From: Immundisolibacter cernigliae
Lineage (GTDB): Bacteria > Pseudomonadota > Gammaproteobacteria > Immundisolibacterales > Immundisolibacteraceae
Assembly: GCF_001697225.1 (NCBI RefSeq)
Contig: NZ_CP014671.1
Location: 558,001-622,000, forward strand
Reading direction: 5' to 3'
DNA length: 64,000 bases
Shown here: piece after piece, positions 47,553-58,349 of the stretch
How positions within the stretch are numbered: the stretch's first letter is position 1
How the letters are laid out: each line of letters begins with the position of its first letter
Notes under the pieces: generated by a model
Told to the model about the DNA's origin: nothing
Seen by the model: only the letters and a program-made list of their open reading frames with translations
The model's database searches: none
Position numbers and translations under genes: made by a program

Positions 47553-48485
47553 TTACCAGTTCAGGGCACCGACCAGCGCGCTCACGTTGTGATGGTCGTG
47601 CCCACGCAGGTAGTCGGCAATGCCCTGGTTGATGCTCGGACAGATCAGCGGGTCATAGAACAGCGCCGTGCCGACGCCGACCGCGCTCGCCCCGGCCAGC
47701 AGGAACTCGAGCGCATCGTCGGCGCAGGCGACGCCGCCCTGGCCGATGATCGGCACGCCGTGCCTGGCTGCCACCTCGTACACCTGACGCACCTTGAGCA
47801 GCGCGATCGGCTTGATGGCCGGACCGGACAGACCGCCCTGGCGGTTGCCGAGCACCGGCTTGCGGTAGGGCAGATCGATCGCCATGCCCTGCAGGGTGTT
47901 GATGGCGGCGAAGGCATCGGTGCCGGCCTCGATGCAGCGGCGGGCGTTCTCGGCGATGTCGGTCTGGTTGGGAGACAGCTTTGTTATCAGTGGCTTGCGA
48001 GTCATTTTTCGACAAACTTCCACCACGCGTGCCGACATCTGCGGATCGTTGCCGAACTGCACGCCGCCGGCCTTCACGTTGGGACAGGAGATGTTCAGCT
48101 CGATGGCCGCCACCGGCGAGTCGTCGAAGATGCGCGTGACCTCAGCGTACTCCTCCACCGTGGCGCCGGACACATTGGCCGCGAACAGGGTTTCCGAGAA
48201 GTCCAGGCGCGGCAGGATGTCGCGCACCACCGCCCGCGCGCCGGGGTTCTGCAGGCCGATGGCGTTGAGCATGCCGCCCGGCGTCTCGGCCAGGCGGTGC
48301 GGGGCATTGCCCAGGCGTGGTTCCAGCGTGGTGCCCTTGAGCACCACCATGCCGACGTCGCGGTGGCTGAAGCCGGCCACGCGGGTATATTCCTGCCCGA
48401 AACCGACACAGCCGGACAGCAGAACCAGCGGCGTGCGCAGACTCAGTCCGCACAGTTCGGTCCGCAACAGCCCCGCATCGCTCAT
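47553..48485 (-). CDS. pyrD: Dihydroorotate dehydrogenase, class 1B-like
   Basis: A 310-residue FMN enzyme of pyrimidine synthesis. LNISCPNVKAGG places the class 1 catalytic cysteine at residue 134, whereas class 2 (membrane, quinone-linked) enzymes use serine. GNRQGGLSGPAIKPIAL is typical of class 1B. The PyrK electron-transfer partner is not adjacent. Most gammaproteobacteria use class 2 PyrD, so this is atypical. The ATG at 48485 lies only 12 bases from the divergent trmL start; a GTG at 48506 would overlap trmL. Confidence 0.88.
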   Translation of the reverse strand: MSDAGLLRTELCGLSLRTPLVLLSGCVGFGQEYTRVAGFSHRDVGMVVLKGTTLEPRLGNAPHRLAETPGGMLNAIGLQNPGARAVVRDILPRLDFSETLFAANVSGATVEEYAEVTRIFDDSPVAAIELNISCPNVKAGGVQFGNDPQMSARVVEVCRKMTRKPLITKLSPNQTDIAENARRCIEAGTDAFAAINTLQGMAIDLPYRKPVLGNRQGGLSGPAIKPIALLKVRQVYEVAARHGVPIIGQGGVACADDALEFLLAGASAVGVGTALFYDPLICPSINQGIADYLRGHDHHNVSALVGALNW

Positions 48486-48497
48486 CGTGTCCGACCC

Positions 48498-48968
48498 GTG
48501 TTCCACGTCATCCTCTTGTCACCGCAAATCCCGCCCAACACCGGCAACATCATAAGGCTGTGCGCCAACACCGGCGCCGCACTGCACCTGGTCGAACCGC
48601 TCGGCTTCGAGCCGGACGACGCGCGCCTGCGCCGGGCCGGGCTGGACTACCACGAGTACGCCACGGTGCAGCGCCACGCGGATCTGGCAACTTGCCTGCA
48701 AAGTCTTGCCGCGCCGCGCCTGTGGGCCTTCAGCACCCGCGGCCGGCGGGTATACAACGACGTGGCCTACCGACCGGGCGACGCGCTGCTGTTCGGCTCC
48801 GAGACCTGCGGCCTGCCGGCCGAAGTGCTGCATCGCCTGCCGGCCGAGCAGGTGCTGCGCCTGCCCATGCGGCCCGGCAACCGCAGCCTGAATCTTTCCA
48901 ATGCCGTGGCGGTGGCGGTGTTCGAGGCCTGGCGCCAGCAGGGCTTTGATGGTGAGGGTTCGGGCTGA
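48498..48968 (+). CDS. trmL: tRNA (cytidine(34)-2'-O)-methyltransferase
   Basis: A 156-residue SPOUT-fold methyltransferase that modifies the wobble base of leucine tRNAs. The start VFHVILLSPQIPPNTGNIIR lines up with E. coli TrmL (MLNIVLYEPEIPPNTGNIIR), and LFGSETCGLP and NRSLNLSNAVAVAVFEAWRQ complete the knot. GTG start. In E. coli it lies next to gpsA-secB-grxC; here it is convergent with gpsA and divergent from pyrD. Confidence 0.94.
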   Translation: MFHVILLSPQIPPNTGNIIRLCANTGAALHLVEPLGFEPDDARLRRAGLDYHEYATVQRHADLATCLQSLAAPRLWAFSTRGRRVYNDVAYRPGDALLFGSETCGLPAEVLHRLPAEQVLRLPMRPGNRSLNLSNAVAVAVFEAWRQQGFDGEGSG

Positions 48969-49072
48969 GGCCAGGTTGAGGTCGAATCGCGGCCGGGCTC
49001 GCGAATGTTCATCTTGCGGCCGGCGGAGCTGCGCGCCTACAGGCGCTCCCGCCAAAAACCCGTCATGTTTCC

Positions 49073-50068
49073 CTACAACTCGGCCGATGGCTCCCGTGCC
49101 AACAGTTCCTGCACGGCCTCACGCACGTCATGCTGCTCATAAAGCACCCGGTAGACCTCGTTGCAGATCGGCATCTCGACGCCCAGCCGGGCCGCCAGAC
49201 GCTGCACGCCCCGCGCCGTAACCACGCCTTCGGCTACCTGACCCAGCGAATCCACCGCCTGCTGGACCGTTTTGCCGCTGGCCAGCGCCAGACCGACACG
49301 ACGGTTGCGCGACTGATTGTCGGTACAGGTCAGCAGCAGATCGCCCAGGCCACTCAGACCCAGAAACGTGTCGCGCTGTGCGCCCAGCGCCAGGCCCAGA
49401 CGCTGCACCTCGGCCAGGCCGCGGGTGATCAGCGCGGCGCGGGCATTGGCGCCGAAGCCGAGCCCGTCGGCGATGCCGGCCGCGATGGCCAGCACGTTCT
49501 TGACCGCACCGCCCACCTGCACGCCGATCAGGTCGTCACTGCGGTAGGCGCGCAGTGACCCGCCGTGCAGCCGAGCCACCCAGGCTTGCGCCGCCGGTGC
49601 ATCGGGCGAGGCTACCGTCACAGCGGTCGGCAAGCCGAGCGCCACCTCGGCGGCGAAACTCGGCCCGGACACCGCCACGCACCTGACATCGGACCCGAGT
49701 TCCTCGGCCGCCACCTGGTGCAGCAGCTTGCCGCTGTCTTCCTCGAAACCCTTGGTCGCCCAGGCAATCTCCCGCCCCGGCAGCAAGGGCCCCAGCCGGC
49801 CCAGCACCTCGCGAAAGGCGCTGCTGGGCACCACCACCAGCACGCCACAGGCACCGGCCAGCGCCGCGGCAAGATCGGCGGTCGCCGTCAGCGTCGGCGG
49901 CAGCACGATGTCGGGCAGGAACTGCGCATTCACGCGCAGTGCGTTCATGCTCGCCGCGTCGCCCGGCGCCAGGGTCCACAGGCGCACCGTGTGGCCGCGG
50001 CGGGCCAGCGCAATGGCCAGCGCCGTGCCCCAGGAGCCGGCGCCCAACACCGCCAGGGTGTCAGTCAC
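49073..50068 (-). CDS. gpsA: Glycerol-3-phosphate dehydrogenase [NAD(P)+]
   Basis: A 331-residue dehydrogenase that makes sn-glycerol-3-phosphate for phospholipids. The nucleotide site GAGSWGTALA is at residues 9-18, followed by WATKGFEEDSG and GGAVKNVLAIAAG with the catalytic lysine. Starts with GTG 50068, 27 bases after secB. Cytoplasmic, anabolic. Confidence 0.96.
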   Translation of the reverse strand: MTDTLAVLGAGSWGTALAIALARRGHTVRLWTLAPGDAASMNALRVNAQFLPDIVLPPTLTATADLAAALAGACGVLVVVPSSAFREVLGRLGPLLPGREIAWATKGFEEDSGKLLHQVAAEELGSDVRCVAVSGPSFAAEVALGLPTAVTVASPDAPAAQAWVARLHGGSLRAYRSDDLIGVQVGGAVKNVLAIAAGIADGLGFGANARAALITRGLAEVQRLGLALGAQRDTFLGLSGLGDLLLTCTDNQSRNRRVGLALASGKTVQQAVDSLGQVAEGVVTARGVQRLAARLGVEMPICNEVYRVLYEQHDVREAVQELLAREPSAEL

Positions 50069-50095
50069 GTCGCGCGTTCCGCTGCGCGGCGGCGC

Positions 50096-50575
50096 TCAGT
50101 GCGTCAGCTGCCCGTCGGCCGGCGCCGCCTGCTGGCGCTGCAGGTGCTGCTGATACAGCGCCTCGAAGTTGACCGGTGCCAGCAGCAGCGGCGGAAAACC
50201 GCCCGCCACCGTGGCGTCTGACACCACCTGCCGCGCATAGGGAAACAGCACATTGGGACAGGTCACGCCCAGCACCCAGCCCATCTGCTCGGCCGGCACG
50301 CCCTCGATATGGAACAGGCCGGCCTGCTGCACCTCGACCAGGAACACGGTGTCCTCGCCGCTGCGCACGGTGGCGGTCACGTTCACCACCACCTCGTGCA
50401 GGTTCTCGCCGACCTGCGCGGCGCCGGCGCCCAGCTGCAGGTCGATCTGCGGCTGCGTGGTGGCGTCGAAAATCTGCGGCGCCTTGGGCGACTCGAAGGA
50501 CATGTCCTTCAGGTAGATGCGACGGATGTTGAACTGCGGTTGCGGCGCCTGCGCGGCGTCGGTGTCATCGGCCAT
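50096..50575 (-). CDS. secB: Protein-export chaperone SecB
   Basis: A 159-residue SecB with the N-terminal core FNIRRIYLKDMSFESPKAP and GVTCPNVLFPYARQVVSD. It holds preproteins unfolded for SecA. Together with grxC and gpsA it forms a gene order shared with E. coli. ATG 50575 sits 32 bases after the grxC stop. Confidence 0.96.
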   Translation of the reverse strand: MADDTDAAQAPQPQFNIRRIYLKDMSFESPKAPQIFDATTQPQIDLQLGAGAAQVGENLHEVVVNVTATVRSGEDTVFLVEVQQAGLFHIEGVPAEQMGWVLGVTCPNVLFPYARQVVSDATVAGGFPPLLLAPVNFEALYQQHLQRQQAAPADGQLTH

Positions 50576-50607
50576 GAAAAGGTTTCCTGATGTGAGTGAA
50601 GGATCGA

Positions 50608-50859
50608 TCAGTCGCTGGCCAGCAGGGCGTCCAGCTTGCCGGCACGTTCCAGGGCCGCCAGATCATCGTAGCCGCCGATGTGTTGCGTGCCGATGAATAT
50701 CTGCGGCACGGTGCGCCGGCCGCTGCGCTGTTCCATCTCGGCCCGGCGCGCCACGTCCATGTCGACCGGAATTTCCTGATAGGCCACGCCCTTGCTGTCG
50801 AGCAGGCGTTTGGCCATGGCGCAGTAACCGCACAGAGCGCCGGTGTAGATGGTGACCAT
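50608..50859 (-). CDS. grxC: Glutaredoxin 3 with CGYC active site
   Basis: An 83-residue glutaredoxin. Residues C10 and C13 form CGYC in place of the usual CPYC; TVPQIFIG and GGYDDLAALE, the glutathione-binding parts, are intact. It reduces glutathione-mixed disulfides and supplies ribonucleotide reductase. ATG 50859 is chosen over a longer low-complexity frame. Between the rhodanese gene and secB. Confidence 0.93.
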   Translation of the reverse strand: MVTIYTGALCGYCAMAKRLLDSKGVAYQEIPVDMDVARRAEMEQRSGRRTVPQIFIGTQHIGGYDDLAALERAGKLDALLASD

Positions 50860-50896
50860 GCAATAGGCTCCGGTGTGGGGCAGAACCGACGACGGC

Positions 50897-51304
50897 TCAC
50901 TTGGCCAGCGGCAACTGGGCCTCGGCCCAGCCGCGCATGCCGCCCTTGAGCACATGAACAGGCTCGAAGCCCTGCGCCCGCAGCAGGCGCGATGGGCCGA
51001 GCACGGACTGGCGCGGCGCCGCGATCAGCAGCACCGCCCGCTGCTTGGTCTTGCGCTGCTTGCCGGCCCACTCGGCCAGCTCGGTCGGCGCCACATTGAC
51101 CGCGCCGCGCACGTGTCCGGCGGCGAATTCGGCCGGCGGGCGCAGGTCCAGCACGCTGGCGCCGGCATTCATCAGCCGCACCGCGTCGCCCGGCAGGATG
51201 GGCTGGTAACCGAGCATGCCTTCGAGGGAGAAACTCAGGCCCAGCAAGGCCGCCACCACGGCGAAGGCGGCGAACAATTCGATATTGGCAAGGACGAAAG
51301 CCAT
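50897..51304 (-). CDS. yibN: YibN-like rhodanese-domain protein
   Basis: A 135-residue protein with one N-terminal span (about 5-25) and a rhodanese fold (LDLRPPAEFAAGHVRGAVNVA, then VHVLKGGMRGWAEA). The active-site loop, CxxGxR in rhodaneses, reads AAPRQS, so the catalytic cysteine is missing and sulfur transfer is unlikely. In E. coli yibN is also in front of grxC and secB. It probably has a structural or membrane-associated role. Confidence 0.88.
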   Translation of the reverse strand: MAFVLANIELFAAFAVVAALLGLSFSLEGMLGYQPILPGDAVRLMNAGASVLDLRPPAEFAAGHVRGAVNVAPTELAEWAGKQRKTKQRAVLLIAAPRQSVLGPSRLLRAQGFEPVHVLKGGMRGWAEAQLPLAK

Positions 51305-51364
51305 GGGCCTGCACGGAAGCTAAAGCGAAGGGAGCGCTGGGTCCAGCGCGGGTGAGAGTTTACT

Positions 51365-52687
51365 ATGCACGCCGCCTCGAACACCCTGCCCCGCCCTGGC
51401 GTCGTGCCCCCGCTTTCCAAACCCCTTTCGGCCATTGGCCTGTGCGTGCTGGCGCTGCTGGCCGGGACGGCACCGGTAGCGGCCGACGACGCCGCGCAGG
51501 CCAAATCGCGCCTGGAAAGGCTCGGCGACGAGTTGGGCCAGGTGCTCGGAACCCTGCGCCAGCGCCTGGTGGAGCGCGACAGCCTGCGCAGCCGCCTGGC
51601 CGAGGCCGACCGGCAGGTGGCGCAGGTCAACACCCGCCTGATCGAGACCGAACGCCGCTCCGCGGCCCTGCAGCGCAATCTGGATGAGCTGCGCGCCCAG
51701 CAGGCGCAGGCGCGGGCGCGCCTCGACGTGCAGCGCCAGGCGCTGGCGCGCAGCCTTGCCCTGGCCGCCCGCAGCGGCAACGCCGATCGCCTGAAACTGC
51801 TGCTGAACCAGCAGGACCCGGCCGCGCTGACGCGCCAGTTGCGGTATCAGCGCGCCGTCGCGGACGCGCAGGCCGCGCGCCTGGGCGACCTGCGCCGCCA
51901 GCTGGATGCCTTTCAGGAGCGGGACGCGCAGATTGCCGCGGACGTTGCGGCACTGGCCGACCAGCAAGGCGATCTGCAGCAGCAGCGCACAAAGCTCGCC
52001 GCGCTGCGCGAGGAGCGCAAGAGCCTGCTGGCGCGGGCCGAAAGCGACGTCAACCGTGGCGAGCAGCGCGTGCGGGCCATCGAGCAGGACCAGCGCGAAC
52101 TGAAGGATCTGCTCACCGGCATCGCACGGCGCGAGGCGCGTGCGCGCGAGCGCGAACAGCAAGCACAGGCCGCCGTCGAAAAAGCCCCGAAAGCACCCGC
52201 AGGCGCGCCTTCGGCCCGCCTGCCACCGGCCGGCAAATCACCGGACAGCGCCGGCCCGCCGGTCAGCGCCACCCCGACGCCGAGCCTGCCCGGTGAGCGC
52301 TTTTCGGCCCGTCGCAGCCGCCTGCCCTGGCCGATCAGCGGCCAGCTGAAGGCCCGTTTCGGCACCACCCGCGAGAGCGGACGCACGCGCTGGGACGGCG
52401 TGGTCATCGCGGCCCGTCCCGGCAGTACGGTGCGCAGCATCCACGCCGGCAAGGTGGTCTACGCCGACGTGCTGGGCGGCTACGGATTACTGGTGATCGT
52501 CGACCACGGCGAGGGTTACCTGAGCCTGTACGGCTACAACGACGCCATCCTGAAACGCCCCGGCCAGCGGGTCGCGGCCGGCGAGCCGATCGCCAGCGTC
52601 GGCGACCGCGGCAACGCCAGCGGCGTCTATTTCGAGATCCGCCACCGCGGCCGGCCGGTCAACCCATCGGCCTGGTGCGGCGGATAA
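51365..52687 (+). CDS. envC: Murein hydrolase activator EnvC
   Basis: A 440-residue periplasmic protein. A signal peptide (to about residue 40) is followed by a long coiled coil (about 45-275), a Pro-rich linker, and a C-terminal LytM/M23 domain (about 320-440: VIVDHGEGYLSLYGYN, IRHRGRPVNP). The zinc-binding His of active M23 enzymes is replaced in GRTRWDGVVI, as in EnvC, which activates amidases AmiA/AmiB at the septum. Divergent from yibN. Confidence 0.93.
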   Translation: MHAASNTLPRPGVVPPLSKPLSAIGLCVLALLAGTAPVAADDAAQAKSRLERLGDELGQVLGTLRQRLVERDSLRSRLAEADRQVAQVNTRLIETERRSAALQRNLDELRAQQAQARARLDVQRQALARSLALAARSGNADRLKLLLNQQDPAALTRQLRYQRAVADAQAARLGDLRRQLDAFQERDAQIAADVAALADQQGDLQQQRTKLAALREERKSLLARAESDVNRGEQRVRAIEQDQRELKDLLTGIARREARAREREQQAQAAVEKAPKAPAGAPSARLPPAGKSPDSAGPPVSATPTPSLPGERFSARRSRLPWPISGQLKARFGTTRESGRTRWDGVVIAARPGSTVRSIHAGKVVYADVLGGYGLLVIVDHGEGYLSLYGYNDAILKRPGQRVAAGEPIASVGDRGNASGVYFEIRHRGRPVNPSAWCGG

Positions 52688-52822
52688 GGCGCATCGAAAC
52701 GCCGTGAGCACGCTCCTGTTGGAGCGACGCCCTTGTGGTGCGGCGCCCCGCCGCGAATCTTCGAATCAGGCATTCGGCCCGGGGGCGGGCCTCCCACATT
52801 GAGAACACAGCGCCGCAGGCGC

Positions 52823-53855
<1,033 letters not shown>

Positions 53856-53860
53856 TGCGG

Positions 53861-55153
53861 TCAGCCGGGTGTCCGTTCGCGCGCCACGGCCCGGTAGCCG
53901 ATGTCGCGCCGGTACAGCGCGCCGGGCCAGGCGACCTGCGCCACCACCGAATACGCCAGGCGCTGCGCCTGCGCCACGCTGTCGCCCAGCGCCGTGACGC
54001 ACACCACGCGCCCGCCGGCGGTCACGATCTGCCCGTCCTGCACGGCCGTGCCGGCATGGAACACCTTGCTGTCCGGCGGCTCGGCGACGGGCAGGGCCGC
54101 AATGGGCGTGCCGGTGGCGTACTCGCCCGGATAGCCCTGCGCCGCCAGCACCACACCCAGCGCCGGGCGCGGATCCCAGTCGGCCTGGACCTGGTCCAGC
54201 CGGCCATCGAGCGCCGCCTCGATCAGGTCCACCAGGTCCGAGCGCAGACGCACCATGATCGGCTGCGTTTCCGGATCACCCAGGCGGCAATTGAACTCCA
54301 GCACCCGCGGCGCGCCGTTGACGTCGATCATGAGCCCGGCGTACAGAAAGCCGGTGTAGGGCGTGCCGTCGGCGGTCAGGGCCGCAACCGTGGGCTCGAT
54401 CACCTGCGCCATGATGCGGGCGTGGATGTCCGGCGTGACCACCGGCGCCGGCGAATACGCGCCCATGCCGCCGGTGTTGGGGCCCAGATCGCCGTCGTCG
54501 CGCGCCTTGTGGTCCTGCGAGGTGGCCAGCGGCAGGATGTGGCCGCCGTCGACCATGACGATGAAACTGGCCTCCTCGCCGACCAGGAAGTCCTCGACCA
54601 CCACGCGTGCTCCGGCGCTGCCGAATGCACCCTCGCCCAGCATGGCGCCCACGGCGGCCTCGGCCTGCTCGCGCCGGTGGGCGATCACCACGCCCTTGCC
54701 GGCCGCCAGACCGTCGGCCTTGATCACCATCGGCAGCGGGCGCGCGCGAACGTGCGCCAGCGCGGCGGCCAGATCCTCGAAGGTCTCGTAGGCGGCAGTC
54801 GGGATGGCATGCCGGCGCAGGAACTCCTTGGCGTAAGCCTTGGAACCCTCCAGCTGCGCGGCGGCCCGGCTCGGCCCGAAGCAGCGCCTGCCGGCGGCGG
54901 CGAAGGCGTCCACCACGCCGGCCACCAGCGGGGCTTCCGGGCCGACCACGGTCAGATCGATCGCCTCGCGCTGCGCAAACTCCAGCAGGCCCGTTACGTC
55001 CTCGGCCGCGATGGCGACGTTCTGGACCCCCGCTTCGGTGCCCGTCCCCGCGTTTCCGGGCGCGACGTAAACGCGCGTGACGCGCGGCGAGCGCGCCAGT
55101 TTCCAGGCCAGGGCGTGCTCGCGGCCGCCGGAACCGATCACCAGAACTTTCAC
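53861..55153 (-). CDS. purD: Phosphoribosylamine-glycine ligase
   Basis: A 430-residue ATP-grasp enzyme of purine synthesis. The start GTG gives [19 protein letters not shown], a typical GARS N-terminus. [14 protein letters not shown] and [14 protein letters not shown] are the ATP and Mg sites. It joins glycine to phosphoribosylamine. Lies downstream of purH on the same strand with the antiporter gene between them. Confidence 0.96.
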   Translation of the reverse strand: MKVLVIGSGGREHALAWKLARSPRVTRVYVAPGNAGTGTEAGVQNVAIAAEDVTGLLEFAQREAIDLTVVGPEAPLVAGVVDAFAAAGRRCFGPSRAAAQLEGSKAYAKEFLRRHAIPTAAYETFEDLAAALAHVRARPLPMVIKADGLAAGKGVVIAHRREQAEAAVGAMLGEGAFGSAGARVVVEDFLVGEEASFIVMVDGGHILPLATSQDHKARDDGDLGPNTGGMGAYSPAPVVTPDIHARIMAQVIEPTVAALTADGTPYTGFLYAGLMIDVNGAPRVLEFNCRLGDPETQPIMVRLRSDLVDLIEAALDGRLDQVQADWDPRPALGVVLAAQGYPGEYATGTPIAALPVAEPPDSKVFHAGTAVQDGQIVTAGGRVVCVTALGDSVAQAQRLAYSVVAQVAWPGALYRRDIGYRAVARERTPG

Positions 55154-55177
55154 GAATCGTCCTCGTTCAGATAACGC

Positions 55178-56251
55178 TCAGTCGCCGCGCTGGACGCGCC
55201 AGACGCGCGCCGTCACCACCGCCAGCGTGATGGCCGTCAGCGGCAGCACGAAGCCCATCATCACCCGGCCCAGCAGCGGCGCGGCACCGTGCCCGGTGCC
55301 TTCCAGCAGCAGATACGCGGTATAGGCGACGTAATAGCCCAGGAACAGACCACCTTCCCAGCGGGCGATGCGGTGTCCGGTAAAGAAGATCGGCAGGCAG
55401 GCGAAGGCCACCGCCGTCATCACCGGCAGGTCGAAGGTGCGCGCCGCGGCGCTGACCGGCATGCCGCCATCCGCAATCGCGGCGCTTGCGCCGAGTACCA
55501 CCAACAGATTGAAGATGTTGCTGCCGACCACGTTGCCGACCGCCATCTCGCCGTGGCCGCGCAGCGTGGCCAGGGTGGAAGCGGCGATCTCCGGCAACGA
55601 AGTACCCACGGCCACCACCGTCAGGCCGACCACCAGCTCGCTCAGGCCAAGGCTCAGGGCAATGGAAACCGCGCCGCTCACCAGCGCGCGGGCACCCAGC
55701 ACCAGCAGCACCAGGCCGACGATCACCAGCGCCAGGTCGCGCCCCCACACGGTGCGCACGGGCGGTTCCGGCGCCTGCGCCGCGGCGGCCCGGGCGGCGG
55801 CCGATTCACGCCGCGCCAGACGCACCACGAAGGTCGTGTAGGCCACAGCCATCAGCACCAGCGCGCCGCCCTCGACGCGGCCGATGCGCCCGTCGAGCGC
55901 CAGCAGCATGATCAGTACCGATACCGCCAGCATCAGCGGCACGTCGAGCCGGATCAGCTGGCGCGCCGCCACCAGCGGCGCGAGCAGCGCACTGAGCCCG
56001 AGAATCAGCAGCACGTTGGCGATGTTGCTGCCGACCACGTTGCCGACCGCGATGGCCGGCGCCCCGCGCAGCGCCGCGTCCACGCTCACGGCCAGCTCCG
56101 GCGCACTGGTACCGAACGCCACCACCGTCAGGCCGACCACCAGCGGCGACAGGCCGGTGGCCACCGCCAGCCGCGCCGCGCCGCGAACCATCAGCTCGGC
56201 GCCGCCCAGCAGCAGTACCAGGCCGACGATCAGCAGCAGTGCCGTCTGCAC
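55178..56251 (-). CDS. Calcium/sodium antiporter (CaCA, YrbG-like)
   Basis: A 357-residue membrane protein with about ten spans, formed of two repeats. Each alpha repeat has the family motif: [18 protein letters not shown] with a following [11 protein letters not shown], and [20 protein letters not shown] with [11 protein letters not shown]. It exchanges cations across the inner membrane. It is inserted between purH and purD, which are usually adjacent; GTG 56251 is 6 bases after the purH stop, so all are co-transcribed. Confidence 0.9.
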   Translation of the reverse strand: MQTALLLIVGLVLLLGGAELMVRGAARLAVATGLSPLVVGLTVVAFGTSAPELAVSVDAALRGAPAIAVGNVVGSNIANVLLILGLSALLAPLVAARQLIRLDVPLMLAVSVLIMLLALDGRIGRVEGGALVLMAVAYTTFVVRLARRESAAARAAAAQAPEPPVRTVWGRDLALVIVGLVLLVLGARALVSGAVSIALSLGLSELVVGLTVVAVGTSLPEIAASTLATLRGHGEMAVGNVVGSNIFNLLVVLGASAAIADGGMPVSAAARTFDLPVMTAVAFACLPIFFTGHRIARWEGGLFLGYYVAYTAYLLLEGTGHGAAPLLGRVMMGFVLPLTAITLAVVTARVWRVQRGD

Positions 56252-56257
56252 GCCGCC

Positions 56258-57817
56258 TCAGTGCCGGAAGTGGCGCACGCCGGTGAACACCATCGCCATG
56301 CCGTGTGCGTCGGCGGCGGCGATGACTTCGGCGTCGCGCATCGAGCCGCCCGGCTGGATGACGGCGGCAATGCCGCGCTCGGCGGCAGCGTCAAGACCGT
56401 CGCGGAACGGGAAGAACGCGTCCGAGGCCATCACCGCGCCGGCCAGTTCGAAACCCGCCTCGGCGGCTTTCAGGGCCGCGATGCGCGCGGAATCCACACG
56501 CGACATCTGCCCGGCGCCGACACCCAGCGTGCGCTGGCCGGCGGCATAGACGATGGCGTTCGACTTCACGTACCTGGCCACTTCCCAGGCGAACATGAGA
56601 TCGTCGAGCTCGGCCGGCGTCGGCGCGCGACGCGTGACGACCTTCAGATCACCCCGCGCCAGCACGTGTGTGTCGGCGGTCTGGATGAGCAGGCCGGAGC
56701 CGATGCGCTTGACCTCGTGCGTGTTGCGCCCGTCGCCCGGCGGAATCTCCAGCACGCGGATGTTCGGCTTGCCGGCGGTCACCGCCAGTGCATCGGCACC
56801 CACCGCCGGGGCGATGATGACCTCGGCGAACTGCCGGCCGACGATGGCCTCGGCCGCCGCGGCGTCGAGCGGCCGGTTGAAGGCAATGATGCCGCCGAAA
56901 GCCGAGGTCGAATCACACGCATAGGCACGCTCGTAGGCTTCTGCCGGCCCGGCGCCCAGCGCCACGCCGCAGGGGTTGGCGTGCTTGACGATGACGCAGG
57001 CCGGCGCCTGGAAGCCGCGCACCGCCTCCCAGGCGGCATCGGCGTCGGCCAGGTTGTTGTAGGACAGTTCCTTGCCCTGCAACTGGCGGAACGTGGCCAG
57101 CGTGCCGGGCGCCGGGCGCAGGTCGCGGTAGAAGGCGGCCTGCTGGTGCGGATTCTCGCCGTAGCGCAGGTCCATCACCTTCACATGGCGGCCGTTGGCC
57201 TGGTCCGGAAATGCGGCCCGCGTGCCGTCCGGGCGGATCGCCGACAGGTAATCGCTGATCGCCGCGTCGTAGTTGGCAACGTGGTTGAAGGCGGCGACGG
57301 CCAGCGCGAAACGATCCGCATCCCCTACCCCGCCGCTGGCCTCGATCTGCCCGAGCGCTGCCGCGTACTGGCCCGGGTCGGTCAGCACCGCGAGGTGGCG
57401 GAAATTCTTGGCCGCCGCGCGCAGCATGGCCGGGCCGCCGATGTCGATCTGCTCGACCGCCTCGTCCAGCGTGCAGTCCGGCCGCGCCACGGTGGCCTCG
57501 AACGGGTACAGGTTCAGCACCAGAAGATCAAAGGCGCCGATGCCGTGGGCGGCCATCACCGCGTCGTCGACGCCGCGCCGACCCAGCAGGCCGCCGTGGA
57601 TCAGCGGGTGCAGGGTCTTGACCCGCCCGTCCATGATTTCCGGAAAGCCGGTCAGCTCGGCCACCTCGCGCACGGCAAGGCCCGCCTCGCGCAGGGCGCG
57701 GCAGGTGCCGCCGGTGGACACCAGTTCGATACCGGCAGCGGCAAGGCGGCGGGCGAGATCCACCACGCCGGCCTTGTCCGACACGCTGAGCAGGGCGCGG
57801 CGCACGATATGAGTCAC
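56258..57817 (-). CDS. purH: Bifunctional AICAR transformylase / IMP cyclohydrolase
   Basis: A 519-residue enzyme for the last two steps to IMP. The N-terminal IMP cyclohydrolase contains [19 protein letters not shown] and [10 protein letters not shown]. The C-terminal transformylase has [12 protein letters not shown], with its catalytic lysine and histidine. The GTG start at 57817 fits the usual [15 protein letters not shown] beginning. Follows fis on the same strand. Confidence 0.97.
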   Translation of the reverse strand: MTHIVRRALLSVSDKAGVVDLARRLAAAGIELVSTGGTCRALREAGLAVREVAELTGFPEIMDGRVKTLHPLIHGGLLGRRGVDDAVMAAHGIGAFDLLVLNLYPFEATVARPDCTLDEAVEQIDIGGPAMLRAAAKNFRHLAVLTDPGQYAAALGQIEASGGVGDADRFALAVAAFNHVANYDAAISDYLSAIRPDGTRAAFPDQANGRHVKVMDLRYGENPHQQAAFYRDLRPAPGTLATFRQLQGKELSYNNLADADAAWEAVRGFQAPACVIVKHANPCGVALGAGPAEAYERAYACDSTSAFGGIIAFNRPLDAAAAEAIVGRQFAEVIIAPAVGADALAVTAGKPNIRVLEIPPGDGRNTHEVKRIGSGLLIQTADTHVLARGDLKVVTRRAPTPAELDDLMFAWEVARYVKSNAIVYAAGQRTLGVGAGQMSRVDSARIAALKAAEAGFELAGAVMASDAFFPFRDGLDAAAERGIAAVIQPGGSMRDAEVIAAADAHGMAMVFTGVRHFRH

Positions 57818-57883
57818 GACAGAACCTTGTGGATAGTGCAGATGTCAGGCCCCGGGCGAGTCCGACCCGGGGCGGGGCGGCCC

Positions 57884-58177
57884 TCACAGGCCGTATTGCT
57901 GGAGTTTCTTGCGCAGCGTGTTGCGGTTGATGCCGAGCACCTCGGCGGCGCGGCAGCGGTTGCCGCGCGCCTTTTCCATCACCACCGCCAGCAGGGGCTT
58001 TTCGACCTGCTCCAGCAGCAACTGGTGCAGGTTGGTCGGCTCACTGTCGCCCAGCTCATCCAGGTAGCGGCGCACGGTGGCCGCCACGCACTGCGCCAGG
58101 GGTTGAGCCGGGTACTGGGTGTCCCACGGCGGCGTGACATGCTGATCAGCAGGAACGCTGACATCGGCGGGCTTCAT
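57884..58177 (-). CDS. fis: DNA-binding protein Fis
   Basis: A 97-residue nucleoid protein with the C-terminal helix-turn-helix AAEVLGINRNTLRKKLQQYG and the dimerisation segment HQLLLEQVEKPLLAVVMEKA. Fis bends DNA and tunes growth-rate-dependent genes. In most gammaproteobacteria dusB precedes fis; here the 172 bases upstream hold no dusB and show nothing recognisable. ATG 58177 gives the standard length. Confidence 0.94.
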   Translation of the reverse strand: MKPADVSVPADQHVTPPWDTQYPAQPLAQCVAATVRRYLDELGDSEPTNLHQLLLEQVEKPLLAVVMEKARGNRCRAAEVLGINRNTLRKKLQQYGL

Positions 58178-58349
58178 GCATTGACTCCCTGTGCGCCACC
58201 GGCGTTCAGGGTCAAAACCCCGCCGCCGTGTTCTGGCGCTGATCCGTTCGTTCGAAATGGAGCCGGTCGGCGAGGCGTACTGGCCGCGACCGGGGCGCAA
58301 TGTTAGCCCAAGCGACCGGTCGATGGGAGCGCATTTTTTTTGGCCAGAC

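Noticed and set aside
55289-58306. A 1005-residue plus-strand open frame
   Set aside because: It covers the antiporter, purH and fis on the opposite strand. The sequence is rich in His, Arg and Gly with no domain, typical of an antisense shadow in high-GC DNA.
58190-58349. A remnant of dusB between DUF3426 and fis
   Set aside because: Reading both strands gave no DusB-like segment (for example PMAGVTD). The gap most likely only holds the fis leader region.
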